Assembly: GCF_013315265.1 (NCBI RefSeq)
Contig: NZ_JABUFE010000005.1
Location: 124,001-188,000, forward strand
Source of the DNA: Parasulfitobacter algicola
GTDB lineage: Bacteria > Pseudomonadota > Alphaproteobacteria > Rhodobacterales > Rhodobacteraceae
DNA: 64,000 nucleotides
Direction of reading: 5' to 3'
Shown here: positions 38,585 through 47,997 of the stretch, piece after piece
Layout: every line of letters starts with the position of its first letter
Numbering within the stretch: position 1 is the first letter of the stretch
The notes under the pieces: model-generated
What the model was told of the DNA's origin: nothing
Database searches by the model: none
What the model saw: only the letters and a program-made list of their open reading frames with translations
Made by a program: the position numbers and the translations under genes

Positions 38585-39931
38585 CTAGGTCAAATGGCTG
38601 GCCAACCATTTTTCCAGCCAGTGGATGTTATAATCGCCTTTCAGAATATCATCTTCCTGCAGCAATGCATTGAACAGCGGAATTGTCGTGTCGACGCCAT
38701 CGACGATCAACTCGCCAAGGGCGCGGTTAAGACGGGCCAATGCCTCGGGCCGGTCGCGTCCATGGACGATCAGCTTACCGATCAGACTGTCGTAATAAGG
38801 CGGGATCGAATAGCCGTCATAAAGTGCTGAGTCCATCCGCACACCCAAACCACCGGGCGCGTGATATTGCGTGATCCGACCGGGGCAGGGTGAAAAATTA
38901 GGCAGTTTTTCCGCGTTGATCCGCACCTCTATCGAGTGGCCGTTGATCTGAAGTTCATCCTGTGTGAACGACATCGGCAGACCTGCAGCAACGCGAATTT
39001 GTTCGCGGACCAGATCGACGCCAAAGATCGCCTCAGTCACCGGGTGTTCGACCTGCAGGCGGGTGTTCATTTCGATGAAATAGAACTCGCCATCTTCATA
39101 CAGAAACTCAATCGTGCCCGCACCGATATAATTGATCTGCGCCACGGCATCGGCACAGACTTTGCCGATTTTGGCGCGCGTTTCAGCGTCGATGGCGGGG
39201 CCGGGGGCCTCTTCAAAGACTTTCTGGTGGCGACGTTGCAGCGAACAGTCGCGTTCACCCAGGTGGATCGCGTTGCCCTTACCATCGCCAAAGACCTGAA
39301 TTTCGATATGGCGCGGACGGCCTAGATATTTTTCGATATAAACTTCGTCGTTGCCAAATGCGGCCTTGCCCTCGGCCCGCGCGGTAAAGAACGCGCTTTC
39401 CAGATCCTCGGCAGTTTCAGCCAGCTTCATACCGCGCCCCCCACCGCCGGCTGTTGCTTTGATAATGACCGGAAAACCAACTTCGGCAGCAACAGTTTTG
39501 GCGGTTTCAAGATCAGGAACACCGCCATCTGAACCGGGCACACATGGCACGCCCAACTGTTTCATGGTTTCTTTGGCGGTGATTTTATCGCCCATCACGC
39601 GAATATGTTCGGCAGTGGGGCCAATGAAGGTCAGATCGTGATCTTCAACAATCTGCACGAAATTCGCATTCTCGGACAGAAATCCATAACCGGGGTGAAT
39701 GGCCTGCGCGCCAGTGATCTCGCAGGCCGAAATAATCGCCGGGATCGACAGGTAACTGTCGGTGCTGGACGGTGGGCCGATACAGATCGCTTCGTCTGCC
39801 ATGCGTACGTGCATTGCGTCAGAATCAGCGGTTGAATGCACTGCGACCGAATGGATGCCCATTTCGCGGCAAGCACGGATCACCCGAAGCGAGATTTCAC
39901 CACGGTTCGCAATCAGGATTTTATCAAACAT
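38585..39931 (-). CDS. accC: Biotin carboxylase subunit of acetyl-CoA carboxylase
   Basis: 448 aa ATP-grasp enzyme that carboxylates biotin on AccB. N-terminal domain [25 protein letters not shown], phosphate loop [15 protein letters not shown], catalytic [21 protein letters not shown] and [14 protein letters not shown] all intact. It follows accB by 9 bases and leads into aat. It is essential for fatty acid synthesis. Confidence 0.97.
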   Translation of the reverse strand: MFDKILIANRGEISLRVIRACREMGIHSVAVHSTADSDAMHVRMADEAICIGPPSSTDSYLSIPAIISACEITGAQAIHPGYGFLSENANFVQIVEDHDLTFIGPTAEHIRVMGDKITAKETMKQLGVPCVPGSDGGVPDLETAKTVAAEVGFPVIIKATAGGGGRGMKLAETAEDLESAFFTARAEGKAAFGNDEVYIEKYLGRPRHIEIQVFGDGKGNAIHLGERDCSLQRRHQKVFEEAPGPAIDAETRAKIGKVCADAVAQINYIGAGTIEFLYEDGEFYFIEMNTRLQVEHPVTEAIFGVDLVREQIRVAAGLPMSFTQDELQINGHSIEVRINAEKLPNFSPCPGRITQYHAPGGLGVRMDSALYDGYSIPPYYDSLIGKLIVHGRDRPEALARLNRALGELIVDGVDTTIPLFNALLQEDDILKGDYNIHWLEKWLASHLT

Positions 39932-39940
39932 TTTTACCCC

Positions 39941-40429
39941 TTACTCGATAATCATCAGGGGGGCACCGAATTCCACAGGCGCGCTATCTTCGACCAGAAT
40001 GCGTTTGACTGTTCCGGACTTTGGCGCGGGAATGTGGTTCATGGTTTTCATCGCTTCAACGATCAGCAGCGTATCACCTTCGTTGACGGTTTGCCCAATG
40101 GATACAAAGGGCGGCGCGTCAGGTTCCGCTTGCAAGTAAACCGTGCCAACCATGGGGGATGTCACCGCCCCTGGCAAAGATGCCGGATCTTCTGACGCAG
40201 TCTCTGCCGATGCTGCAGCGGGGGCAGCTGGAGCCACAGGTGCTGACATTGGGGCGGGAGCCGCCGCCATTTGCATTGTTACAGGCCCGCCTTTGCTGAT
40301 GCGCACACGCAGACTGTCATCTTCGGCATAGTCGCGTTTCACTTCCAACTCGGTCAGATCATTTTCATCCAGCAGCTTGGCCAGTGCCTTGATGAAAGCC
40401 ACGTCGCCATCATTGTTCGTTTTTGCCAT
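39941..40429 (-). CDS. accB: Biotin carboxyl carrier protein of acetyl-CoA carboxylase
   Basis: 162 aa. An N-terminal dimerisation segment, an Ala/Pro-rich linker at about residues 55-80, and the biotinyl domain with the biotinylated Lys128 in [10 protein letters not shown]. Start ATG 40429, chosen for the family N-terminus [19 protein letters not shown]; the open frame continues upstream by 18 codons without an RBS. It forms the accBC operon with aat behind. Confidence 0.96.
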   Translation of the reverse strand: MAKTNNDGDVAFIKALAKLLDENDLTELEVKRDYAEDDSLRVRISKGGPVTMQMAAAPAPMSAPVAPAAPAAASAETASEDPASLPGAVTSPMVGTVYLQAEPDAPPFVSIGQTVNEGDTLLIVEAMKTMNHIPAPKSGTVKRILVEDSAPVEFGAPLMIIE

Positions 40430-40745
40430 ACCGTCCTCGTGTCCCGTTTCCTGTCTGGTGCAGGTTCCCTGCTGTGTTCGCAATATAATCGGTGTCTTGT
40501 GCGCTGAAAAGCAATCTACTTCAATAGGGGGGGCGGTTTCACGACTTTTCGGCTGAATTATGAAAATGGGGCTACCGGTGTGTTTTAACGGCAGCCCCTA
40601 AGGTCGTGAGTTGGGGGGATGATTATTGTTTTGTTTACTATTACGGGGCTGTATCCATGCAGGAAATCACGTGATTGCGTGACATTCATTGGATTTTTAA
40701 GGCTGTATCAACCTATTGGTAAGGAATTGGTCGCTAGGGTTGGGC
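40430..40745. other. Intergenic region between accB and the FliM-like gene
   Basis: About 316 bases without a gene. It should hold the divergent promoters of accB (minus) and the FliM-like gene (plus). The only structure I see is an imperfect hairpin at 40568-40598 (GGGGCT/AGCCCC arms with an inner CCG/CGG pair and a bulge), which has no T-tract. Confidence 0.5.
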
Positions 40746-41840
40746 GTGGGGCAAAGCAGCAGAATTAACATGGACGCGCAAACCGACTCGATACTTCGAC
40801 GCATGGCAAGTGCAGGGCGTGCCGCCGCTGACGCAGGCATGATGTCGCCTGCGCGTGCGTTGCGGTTTGCGATGTCGAAAGCAGCAGATGTGACACATGA
40901 TCTGCCGCTTACGGTTTTGGATATCAAAGAACAACGCTTGGCGCTGACCCCGCTGTGTGAAAGCCTGTCTGAAGATCACTTGTTGATGGCCCTGTCCGGT
41001 CCGGATGATGCGCTTGGCATTATCACTTGGGATATTCAATCGATTGCTGCTGTGACTGAAATACAAACCATGGGGCGCGTGACACCGACTGTGGCGGACA
41101 CCCGTACACCCACCCGAACCGATGCGGCCATGGTTGAACCGTTCTTAAACGCGTCGCTGGATCGTTTTTCGCAAGAACTTGCTGATCAACCGACTGCAGC
41201 ATGGGTTAATGGATATCGTTGTGGCTTTGTCCTGGAAAATCTGCGGATTGCAGGTTTGGTCCTAGAAGACGTGCCCTTCCGTGTGTTTCGATTAACTGTC
41301 AATTTCGGAAACGGTGCGAAAGAGGGGCAGATCGTGATCGCGCTGCCGTCTCAGTCGGCGACGCAATCTGTTCCAGCTGATGTGATGAAGCAAAGCTGGG
41401 GTGAAACTCTGAAAGCGCGCGTCGAACAAGGCGAGGCACAGGTCAACGCCGTTCTTGGCCGTGTTTCATTACCCTTGTCTGCCGTTGTCGGACTTAAAAC
41501 CGGCGACGAAGTATCCATTCCGCTATCTGCCGTGGCCGGTGTCCGTTTGGAAACGATGCAAGGACAGTTGTTGTCAAACGCGCGTCTTGGGCAATTGAAC
41601 GGCGCGCGAGCGGTACGATTGCAAGATAAAACACCGCCCCCAATGGATATGGATCATCTTCCGAATGCAATAGCGCAAAGTCCGGATATATCCATCAGTG
41701 AATCGCCTTCGATGCCCGCCGTTGATTTGCCGCCGATGTCGATTGAACTTAAGGATGAGCTGCCACAAATGGCCGAAGCGGATTTTCCATCACTAGATGA
41801 TTTACCAGAACTGGCTGATTTTCCACCATTACCAGACTGA
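40746..41840 (+). CDS. FliM/FliN-like flagellar motor switch (SpoA) family protein
   Basis: About 364 aa. The N-terminus and middle resemble a divergent FliM middle domain (ILRRMASAGRAA...ALTPLCESLSEDHLLMALSG); a SpoA-type C-terminal domain lies at about residues 240-285 (VNAVLGRVSLPLSAVVGLKTGDEVSIPLSAVAGVRL). It then runs into a long Pro/Asp/Leu-rich acidic tail (repeated LPEL/PPLPD). It would be the rotor switch component binding CheY and FliN. The GTG at 40746 has AGGG upstream; the ATG at 40770 is an alternative. No other flagellar gene is in the window, as often for the fliM-like gene of this group. Confidence 0.75.
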   Translation: MGQSSRINMDAQTDSILRRMASAGRAAADAGMMSPARALRFAMSKAADVTHDLPLTVLDIKEQRLALTPLCESLSEDHLLMALSGPDDALGIITWDIQSIAAVTEIQTMGRVTPTVADTRTPTRTDAAMVEPFLNASLDRFSQELADQPTAAWVNGYRCGFVLENLRIAGLVLEDVPFRVFRLTVNFGNGAKEGQIVIALPSQSATQSVPADVMKQSWGETLKARVEQGEAQVNAVLGRVSLPLSAVVGLKTGDEVSIPLSAVAGVRLETMQGQLLSNARLGQLNGARAVRLQDKTPPPMDMDHLPNAIAQSPDISISESPSMPAVDLPPMSIELKDELPQMAEADFPSLDDLPELADFPPLPD

Positions 41841-41877
41841 ATAAGCTGATACTGCTTACGCATCTTTTCGCCTGATA

Positions 41878-42315
41878 TCAGCTGTTGGCAAGCGCCATGA
41901 TATGGGAGCGCAGATCGTTTAACTGGTATCCTGCACGTGCACCTGCGTTTATGATATCATCCACTGGCATCTGACCCGCTTGCGAAAGCGCCCACACACG
42001 ACAAGACCGAGTGCCTGACGCGCAATAGGCCAACACAGGCCCATCTGCATTGGTCAAAAGGCGCGCTTGTTCGGTGACATGCTCCATTGACATCATTGGG
42101 CTTGGGAAGGGATTTAGATAAAGAGCCAAGCCCGCATCAGACGCCGCTTTTTCCATTTCAGAAATTTGATAGGCAGGCGGGTTTTCTGCATCTGGGCGGT
42201 TGCAAATGACAGACTTGAAACCAGCCTGCGCGATGGTCGTCATGTCGTCTGGCGAAATTTGCGGTGTTACCGAATAGGTATCGGTCAGCGTTCTTATATC
42301 CATATGTTTTGTCAT
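41878..42315 (-). CDS. TIGR01244-type sulfurtransferase/phosphatase-like protein
   Basis: 145 aa. The dual-specificity-phosphatase-like fold has the active-site loop YCASGTRSCRVWAL, a CX5R motif (Cys and Arg separated by SGT..). N-terminal QISPDDMTTIAQAGFKSVICNRPDAENP is the family signature. Members occur next to or fused to beta-lactamase-like persulfide dioxygenases in sulfide oxidation; no such partner is here. The start could be MTKH or the Met four residues later. Convergent with the FliM-like gene. Confidence 0.85.
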   Translation of the reverse strand: MTKHMDIRTLTDTYSVTPQISPDDMTTIAQAGFKSVICNRPDAENPPAYQISEMEKAASDAGLALYLNPFPSPMMSMEHVTEQARLLTNADGPVLAYCASGTRSCRVWALSQAGQMPVDDIINAGARAGYQLNDLRSHIMALANS

Positions 42316-42411
42316 ACTGCGGGTTTAAAAAGACGTCCAGCCAAAGAAGCGCGTTTTATGTGTGACGCTTTCTTGACGCGGTGCGGACAGTATACTAATC
42401 ACAGCCCAGAA

Positions 42412-42485
<74 letters not shown>

Positions 42486-42561
42486 TTTTCAATAATATAT
42501 TCGATTAAATTCAATGCCTTAAGGTCGATTGTGTTCCACGCCCGATTCGCCCGTGGGACAC

Positions 42562-43399
42562 TTACCACTCCATAGCTTCCAATGTGTGCATGGCATCAGC
42601 GGCCATTTTCCACCTTTCGACTCCCTTAATATAGACCTCAGAGATCCTTGGTTGGGTGTGCCGGTGGATTGACATGATTTGATATTGAGAACATCCAGCC
42701 TGAGCCAAGAGATGTCCGGCGACCTTTCTAAATCCCATGACTTGAACGTGCTTCCAGCCCAGCCTCTTTGGACCATCGGCGAAACATTTGCCCAAGTGCG
42801 TCCGGCGAGTTAAACGGCTTTCCTTGCTTCGTTAAAAGATAGGTTGATCCATGCACAGTCACAGCCAGCGTGGCTTTGTAAAGCGGTGGCAGAATCGGAA
42901 TTTCCACCTTTGCAGAGCCCTTTTTCTTTGGTTGCCAGCCTGTATCTCGAATGCCACTTCGTTCAAATTCGTTGCCCCGACCCAGTACAACCGTATCGCT
43001 GATCCGGCATGCGGTGAACATGAATAAAGTCAAACAAAGATGCTCGGTCGTTCCTTCACAATAAACTTTCAGATCGTCCACGGTCCCCAGCCTCGACCAT
43101 GCTGTCTGCCCCTGCGGGGTGGGGGCGATGCATATGTATCCCGAATGCGTATAATTTCGGTCTGGGGCATGTTCATTGCATACTCGCCGTACTGTTCTTC
43201 CAGCCCTTTGGCTGCGCCCCTCTGACTGACCCGCCTGAAACCGGGCCCCTCTTCTGCTACGTCGAAGAGCCAAGGATCTTCCCATCAGAAGACGCCCTAA
43301 ACTAAAGACATATGCGCGGCTGCCGCGTTGGAGCCAGATTTTCTTCTTAGTCAACTTGAAGAGATCAAGACAGATCCGATGCCCTATATCGAAATGCAT
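42562..43399 (-). pseudogene. Tyrosine integrase remnant next to tRNA-Gly
   Basis: Three pieces in different frames together resemble a roseobacter phage integrase. In order along the minus strand: YGEYAMNMPQTEIIRIRD, then TTEHLCLTLFMFTACRISD with the first catalytic Arg and LLTKQGKPF...SSHGI where the frame stops, then VAGHLLAQAGCSQYQIMSIH and SEVYIKGVERW with the candidate catalytic Tyr, ending EAMEW*. Frameshifts near 43150 and 42780-42795 break it, and the usual His-Gly-His has become His-Arg-His. It points at the tRNA-Gly 3' end, as expected for its attachment target. Confidence 0.85.
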
Positions 43400-43695
43400 C
43401 TGGCGGTGCCTTTATGCCTGTATCGATTGCGGCCTTAATGTTACGTTACTTAAGAATGGTGGGGCTGTGTCTTGGGGCGGACTAAGGCCGCCTATGTAAC
43501 ACAACGTATTATTTAAAACGTCTGCAGCTGTTGGCAAAGCGCTATGCGACGTAGGGGCTTTGGGACTGAACAACCGGAGAGATGCATCCGCCTCAGCTTT
43601 TTGTTGCATTCCGTGCGGGGTGTTGTAGCGTGACGCGTATTACGATGAAGGTTTGTTTTAAGAATGAAACGATATTTGCTGCCCATGAGTTTTGC

Positions 43696-44793
43696 ATGAC
43701 CGCTAATACCCCTTTGAAAGACGGAACCTACCAAGACCCCTGGAACGAAGGCGAGCAGTCTATCCCGGCCAAAACGACTGAGAGTACCGCCGCTCCGCTG
43801 ATAATTCAAATGATCGAGGGCTTAGAGCCGCTGGACGACCAGTTTGGGCTTTATCCGCCCAAGACGGTGCCGGATGCACTTCACGAGCCTTTGTTCGGTC
43901 AGACCGATCCGGACACGCGATGCCACACCTATGCCATTCTGGACGCTGCCAAGGTTCCGAACCTGCCCGAGCTACTGTCCACCTCTGAGTTGGAACATCG
44001 CTGCTTGTTCAACGGACAGGCTGAGGACGATCTGGGTGACGTCGCCCCTTGGATCGTCAAGTTGGAAGACGGCAACACGTTCACCCGGTACCTGTTCACC
44101 CAAGACCCCGAAGACAGCGTGCCCTGGTATCTATGGAGCAAGGAACCGGGAATCTATATTCGCAGCACCGCCAGCCTAGATGATTTATGGAGGCACTTCA
44201 GGAAGTTTACAAAGTTTACTGACCATACGGGCAAGGCGTTCTTCTTTCGGTTCTGGGAACCGATGATGGCCAATGCCTATCTGGATACCGTCGCGCGTGA
44301 GGCCGATCGTTTTCGGGTGTTTTATGAAACCAGCACGGGCCAGACAACCCACAGCATTCTGTGCTGCGAAGCCTGGGGCCGCGCGATGATCTATACCGCC
44401 AAGCCTTTCAAACCGGACCCCGAGAAGCGCGATGGTTTCGCGCTGACGCAACCCGATCTTGACGCCTTTGCCCGCGCCACCCGTGCGCGCCAAATCAGAG
44501 TGATTGCTACAGAGCAACGCCAGAATTTTCCTGATTTGACAAAAGACTACGGCGACAAAGACCTACAAAGACAAGTTGCCGCCCTGGTAAATCGAATGCA
44601 GGAACATGGTTTCAAAAAACGTCAAAATCTCAATATTCTGGCCACATGGGAGCTGCTCTATGGTCCCCTGTTCGAGGATAAGGACCCCGAGGGAACGTTG
44701 CAAAATCTCTTTCAGTCTAATATCCCTGAAAGTAGAAAATTAAAACAAGTTGAGTTACGCCTGACCGAATTACACAAAAAGGAATTGCTCTGA
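43696..44793 (+). CDS. DUF4123 domain adaptor protein of a T6SS effector
   Basis: 365 aa from the ATG at 43696 (the open frame reaches 43582). The DUF4123 signatures are the CHTYAILDAAKVPNLPELL start, then EHRCLFNGQAEDDLGDVAPWIVKLE, PGIYIRS.ASLDDLWRHFRKFT, FFRFWEPMMANAYL and so on. DUF4123 proteins (Tap/TEC adaptors) bind a cargo effector and load it onto VgrG in known type VI systems. It overlaps the effector start by one base (TGATG), so the two are made together. A long C-terminal helical part carries no known motif. No VgrG, PAAR or structural T6SS gene is in the window. Confidence 0.88.
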   Translation: MTANTPLKDGTYQDPWNEGEQSIPAKTTESTAAPLIIQMIEGLEPLDDQFGLYPPKTVPDALHEPLFGQTDPDTRCHTYAILDAAKVPNLPELLSTSELEHRCLFNGQAEDDLGDVAPWIVKLEDGNTFTRYLFTQDPEDSVPWYLWSKEPGIYIRSTASLDDLWRHFRKFTKFTDHTGKAFFFRFWEPMMANAYLDTVAREADRFRVFYETSTGQTTHSILCCEAWGRAMIYTAKPFKPDPEKRDGFALTQPDLDAFARATRARQIRVIATEQRQNFPDLTKDYGDKDLQRQVAALVNRMQEHGFKKRQNLNILATWELLYGPLFEDKDPEGTLQNLFQSNIPESRKLKQVELRLTELHKKELL

Positions 44794-46577
44794 TGGGTGG
44801 TACAGATACGCCTTCCCCGGCCGATGCCGCGGCCCGCGCCACGCAAGGCGGGATCAACCCAGGACCTATTGATCGGATCATCCAGCCCTGCCGCGGTACA
44901 GTTGATCTAGAAGCTGCGTTTGCGGATCATTGGCGGACCTCGATCACCAATGCACCAATTTATATTGAAGATAGTGAACGTGTGGTCTGCAACGGAGATT
45001 ATATGACCGAAGGGCTGAATGCCCATGGCATGACGGACGGTGATGGTGAAGTCGAACCCATCAATACCCTTGGCACATTCGACTACGAAGAAGTTATGTA
45101 TGGCCGGGTCTTTGCCGGTCTTGTGGGCGATCCGTCAGGGGATGCCGAAGCGGACGCCGGCATGGATGAGTTGGGGGCGGCCCTGACAACCTTTCGCGAC
45201 CGGTCCATCGAAAACCTCTCTGAATGGGTCACGGCCTGGGAAGAACGCGGTATCATGTCGATCTATGACGCCAAGAAACGCGGTGTTATGAATGGACTGA
45301 ACGCCTGGTGGAAGGGCGAGACTGAGTTTTGGGGCGGCGTCAGCACATTTGCCATACAACAGGCAGAACGCGCACAAAACTGGTATAATGAGTATTACGA
45401 AAATAAAAGCCCAATGGAACAAGCCATGCTTGATAGCCCGTTGGCTGTGGGTGTTTTGTACGCGGATTACACAAAGTGGTTCTACGGCACGATTGCCGAT
45501 GGTGTTTCAAGTTTCTTTTCGGATGATGAAAGCCTGGCAGATTATATCGATACCATAATGACCGCCTTGCGCGATCTGGCGTCTGGCACGGTTGATGTGA
45601 TGCAAAAGGCGATCGAGGCGCTGATGGACCTGCCCGGTGATCTGGCCGCCGGGCTGAAACATGCATGGGAAACCGGGCAGGAATGGAAAGAACGCATGGT
45701 GCTGATCGCCAGCGAAACCAATGCGTTCGAAGCTGTCTTCCATGTGCTTGGCGCGGTCTTCATGAACATGACGCCCAACTTCTGGGCCGAGATGATCGGT
45801 GTGGTAGAAGGGTTCATCCTGCCCGAGATCATCATCACCGTAATTCTGGCGGTCATCGCGGCGCTGTCAGGCGGCACTCTTGCGCCAGGTCTTGTGGCAC
45901 GGATCGCGGCCTTTACAACCCGTCTGACCGCTAAGGCGGGCAAACTGGCGACTGAGGCTGTCGACCTTGCCAGCATACAGGTGGCCCGCTGCTTGGGCGT
46001 TATCGTTGACATCATCAATGCCTTCCGAGCGTCGATCGCTGCCCTGGGCAAAATCGGACGCGGGTTGCACAAAACCATGGGCGACATGGTCGAGATCGCA
46101 GCGAACGGTACTGCCCGGATTGTGAGACCGCTGAACCAGTATAAGCTTGAATATATCGGATATCAGCCAGGCACACTATATTCTAATCCGCTCGCTGTCG
46201 TTAGAATCGTGCGGAAGAGTTTGCGACGACAGTATCTTGGAGCTACGCCAAGTAAGTACTCAAAAACGGGACGAGAAGTTCGTGAGCGAATGCGGCGAGA
46301 AGGAACTCTTAGAACAAACCCTCGTACTGGGAAAGATGAATTTCTTGATGAAAATGGAACTTGGCGGCTAGTTGATAGTCCAAATACTCATATGGGACAC
46401 CATCCAGTTGATGCTGTCGATTATTGGAATAATACAGGACGATATCATGGGGCAAAATCATCGCAGGTCCGGGATTGGATGCTGGATTCAAGCAACTACC
46501 GCTTTGAGTATGGGCCACTCAACACATCTCGTGGTGGTGCAACACCATCAAGATACTTGCCACCAGCTACGGAGTAA
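44793..46577 (+). CDS. T6SS-type polymorphic toxin effector with predicted HNH/Endo VII (GH-E) nuclease domain
   Basis: 594 aa. No PAAR motif is seen. An acidic helical middle part leads into a long hydrophobic segment (residues about 335-360, ILPEIIITVILAVIAAL), then Ala-rich helices. A pre-toxin boundary at about residue 474 ends RIVRK. The variable C-terminus (475-594) has RMRREGTLRTN, HMGHHPVDAVDYWN with Gly535-His536, and SNYRFEYGPLNTSRGG with Glu572, the residues of the GH-E type HNH/Endo VII nucleases. It is therefore predicted to cut DNA in competitors. The core is shared with two downstream copies; immunity candidates follow directly. Confidence 0.85.
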   Translation: MGGTDTPSPADAAARATQGGINPGPIDRIIQPCRGTVDLEAAFADHWRTSITNAPIYIEDSERVVCNGDYMTEGLNAHGMTDGDGEVEPINTLGTFDYEEVMYGRVFAGLVGDPSGDAEADAGMDELGAALTTFRDRSIENLSEWVTAWEERGIMSIYDAKKRGVMNGLNAWWKGETEFWGGVSTFAIQQAERAQNWYNEYYENKSPMEQAMLDSPLAVGVLYADYTKWFYGTIADGVSSFFSDDESLADYIDTIMTALRDLASGTVDVMQKAIEALMDLPGDLAAGLKHAWETGQEWKERMVLIASETNAFEAVFHVLGAVFMNMTPNFWAEMIGVVEGFILPEIIITVILAVIAALSGGTLAPGLVARIAAFTTRLTAKAGKLATEAVDLASIQVARCLGVIVDIINAFRASIAALGKIGRGLHKTMGDMVEIAANGTARIVRPLNQYKLEYIGYQPGTLYSNPLAVVRIVRKSLRRQYLGATPSKYSKTGREVRERMRREGTLRTNPRTGKDEFLDENGTWRLVDSPNTHMGHHPVDAVDYWNNTGRYHGAKSSQVRDWMLDSSNYRFEYGPLNTSRGGATPSRYLPPATE

Positions 46578-46582
46578 GAATT

Positions 46583-47035
46583 ATGGTACGTAAACCAGAA
46601 ATTGAAGGACCGCTTAGAATAGAAATCGATTCTATTCTTCAACGTTCAGGCAAAGCTTATCAAGAAAACAATCTTGAGTTATCTCTGAAGCTTGGTATTG
46701 AGGCTTGGAATATCATTCCTGATCCAAAATCGCACTGGGACTATTATCCTCAAAGCCTATCAACTAGCTTCGTTGAGGACTTTTCTCGTTTGGGCAAGGT
46801 TTCCGAGACAAAAAAATGGATAAATACTGTTTACGAAATGTATGGTGACCCAGATCGTCAAGATCATTATACGCTTATGATTGAAGGCAGCGCACTTTAC
46901 AAACTTGGACTAAAAGAAGAAGCATATGATGTCTTTGGCCGTATCTATGAACTTTATGATCGTGATGGCTTCAAAGGCGAGCATTTGGAATACCTTGAAT
47001 TTTATCTAAAAGAGCGAGCAAAAAGACGTGGATGA
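46583..47035 (+). CDS. First TPR-like immunity candidate
   Basis: 150 aa, all helical, with TPR-like repeats (AYQENNLELSLKLGIEAWNIIPDPKSHWDYYP and LYKLGLKEEAYDVFGRIYELY). It starts 5 bases after the toxin stop. TPR-type proteins of this size with the PDPKSHWD/PEPQSKWD motif accompany HNH/Endo VII toxins as immunity proteins, so that is inferred. It is paralogous to the next gene, which it overlaps by 8 bases. Low GC. Confidence 0.75.
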   Translation: MVRKPEIEGPLRIEIDSILQRSGKAYQENNLELSLKLGIEAWNIIPDPKSHWDYYPQSLSTSFVEDFSRLGKVSETKKWINTVYEMYGDPDRQDHYTLMIEGSALYKLGLKEEAYDVFGRIYELYDRDGFKGEHLEYLEFYLKERAKRRG

Positions 47036-47456
47036 GCTTCCAGACGATATTTTTGAGCAAATCGAAGTCTTGTCCGAAGATGGAAACGTCGCCTTAGATA
47101 CGGGCAAGCCTGATGAAGCCATTGGATATTGGAGGAAAGCGCTTGGTTTGTTGCCGGAGCCGCAGTCGAAATGGGATGCGGCGATGTGGCTTTATGCATC
47201 CCTTGGCGATGCTTACCGGGCCAAAAATGATCATGAAAATGCTCTTTCTGCCTTTCAGTCTGCGAATGCATCCGGCGACGGTGCGATGAACGCATTTGTT
47301 CAGTTTGGTCTTGGGGTATCGCTTTATGATCTTGATCGTAAAGATGAAGCAACTAATCCACTGTTACGTGCTTATATGATGGAAGGCCGTGATATATTCA
47401 AAGAAGAACCATTTGGTTATCTAAAACATTTAGCAGATCAAAAACTGATTGATTAG
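47028..47456 (+). CDS. Second TPR-like immunity candidate
   Basis: 142 aa, GTG start at 47028 overlapping the previous stop by 8 bases. It has TPR-like helices, with LPDDIFEQIEVL, the PEPQSKWDAAMWLYASLGDAYRAKND segment and a C-terminal RAYMMEGRDIFKEEPFGYLKHL. This is a closer match to the familiar TPR-immunity pattern than the first copy. It probably neutralises the effector's nuclease domain; the pair may reflect a duplicated or a collected immunity gene. Confidence 0.78.
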   Translation: MDELPDDIFEQIEVLSEDGNVALDTGKPDEAIGYWRKALGLLPEPQSKWDAAMWLYASLGDAYRAKNDHENALSAFQSANASGDGAMNAFVQFGLGVSLYDLDRKDEATNPLLRAYMMEGRDIFKEEPFGYLKHLADQKLID

Positions 47457-47497
47457 AAAAGCCTACGTTTCCCAATATCTAAAAAATTTTCGCTAAA

Positions 47498-47697
47498 TCA
47501 ATGCTTTCCGAGCGTCGATCACTGCTCTTTGCAAGATCGGACGCGGGTTGCACAAAACCATGGGCGACATGGTCGAGATCGCAGCGAACGGTACCGCCCG
47601 CATAGTTCGGCCGCTGAACCAGTATAAGGCGGAGTTTGTCGGGTTTAATCCCGGTACACTCTATTCAAATCCAGTTCCGATCAGAATTGTGCGGAAA
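47498..47697 (+). repeat. Second copy of the effector pre-toxin region
   Basis: Bases 47498-47697 repeat effector bases 46015-46216 (from TCAATG.TTTCCGAGCG to RIVRK), with scattered substitutions that raise divergence towards the 3' end. This is the homology that precedes the second toxin domain. The sequence before 47498 is unrelated and has an in-frame stop just upstream. Confidence 0.85.
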
Positions 47698-47997
47698 GTA
47701 GGACGGCCCAGAATCCTAGATGGTAATTCTAGAAAGGGCTGGGAACATATTCAAAAACGACATATGCCACCAGATGGGGAGGCAGACCTTTTCGCTCCGG
47801 GAACAACGCGTGAGCAACTTCAGGATGCGGCGGATGAAATTGTTCAAAACGGCGCCCGGCAAACGCCACCAACGAATAAAGTTCAAACTTTCACAAAGCG
47901 AATGACAATTAATGGTATGAGAGCAAACTATAAGGTTGTCGTTGATACAGTCACCGATGAGGTTGTAACAATGTATCCTATGTTAGGAGGAAGCTAG
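47548..47997 (+). CDS. Orphan toxin cassette with a different C-terminal domain
   Basis: An open frame of about 149 codons that begins inside the repeated pre-toxin region. It has no proper start (TTG at 47548 or internal ATG at 47560) and no RBS, so it is probably silent. The variable part (from about 47700) differs from the effector's toxin: WEHIQKRHMPPDGEADLF, AADEIVQNGARQTPP, TKRMTINGMRANYKVVVDTVTDEVVTMYPML. The HxxxRH element, a late basic strand and the TMYP ending resemble RNase-like BECR (EndoU/barnase/RelE) toxins, but no family is certain. Followed by its own immunity candidate. Confidence 0.65.
   Translation: MHKTMGDMVEIAANGTARIVRPLNQYKAEFVGFNPGTLYSNPVPIRIVRKVGRPRILDGNSRKGWEHIQKRHMPPDGEADLFAPGTTREQLQDAADEIVQNGARQTPPTNKVQTFTKRMTINGMRANYKVVVDTVTDEVVTMYPMLGGS

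Noticed and set aside
40568..40598. Hairpin upstream of the FliM-like gene as a terminator
   Set aside because: No T-tract on either strand, and it lies between divergent genes where none is needed.
42373..42396. TTGACG...TATACT as a full sigma70 promoter for tRNA-Gly
   Set aside because: The spacer is only 12 bases; the -10 box is plausible but the -35 cannot be placed with confidence, so it is mentioned only under the tRNA.
42519..42795. Two short minus-strand open frames that could be separate genes
   Set aside because: They read as the frameshifted C-terminal part of one integrase and are grouped in a single pseudogene.
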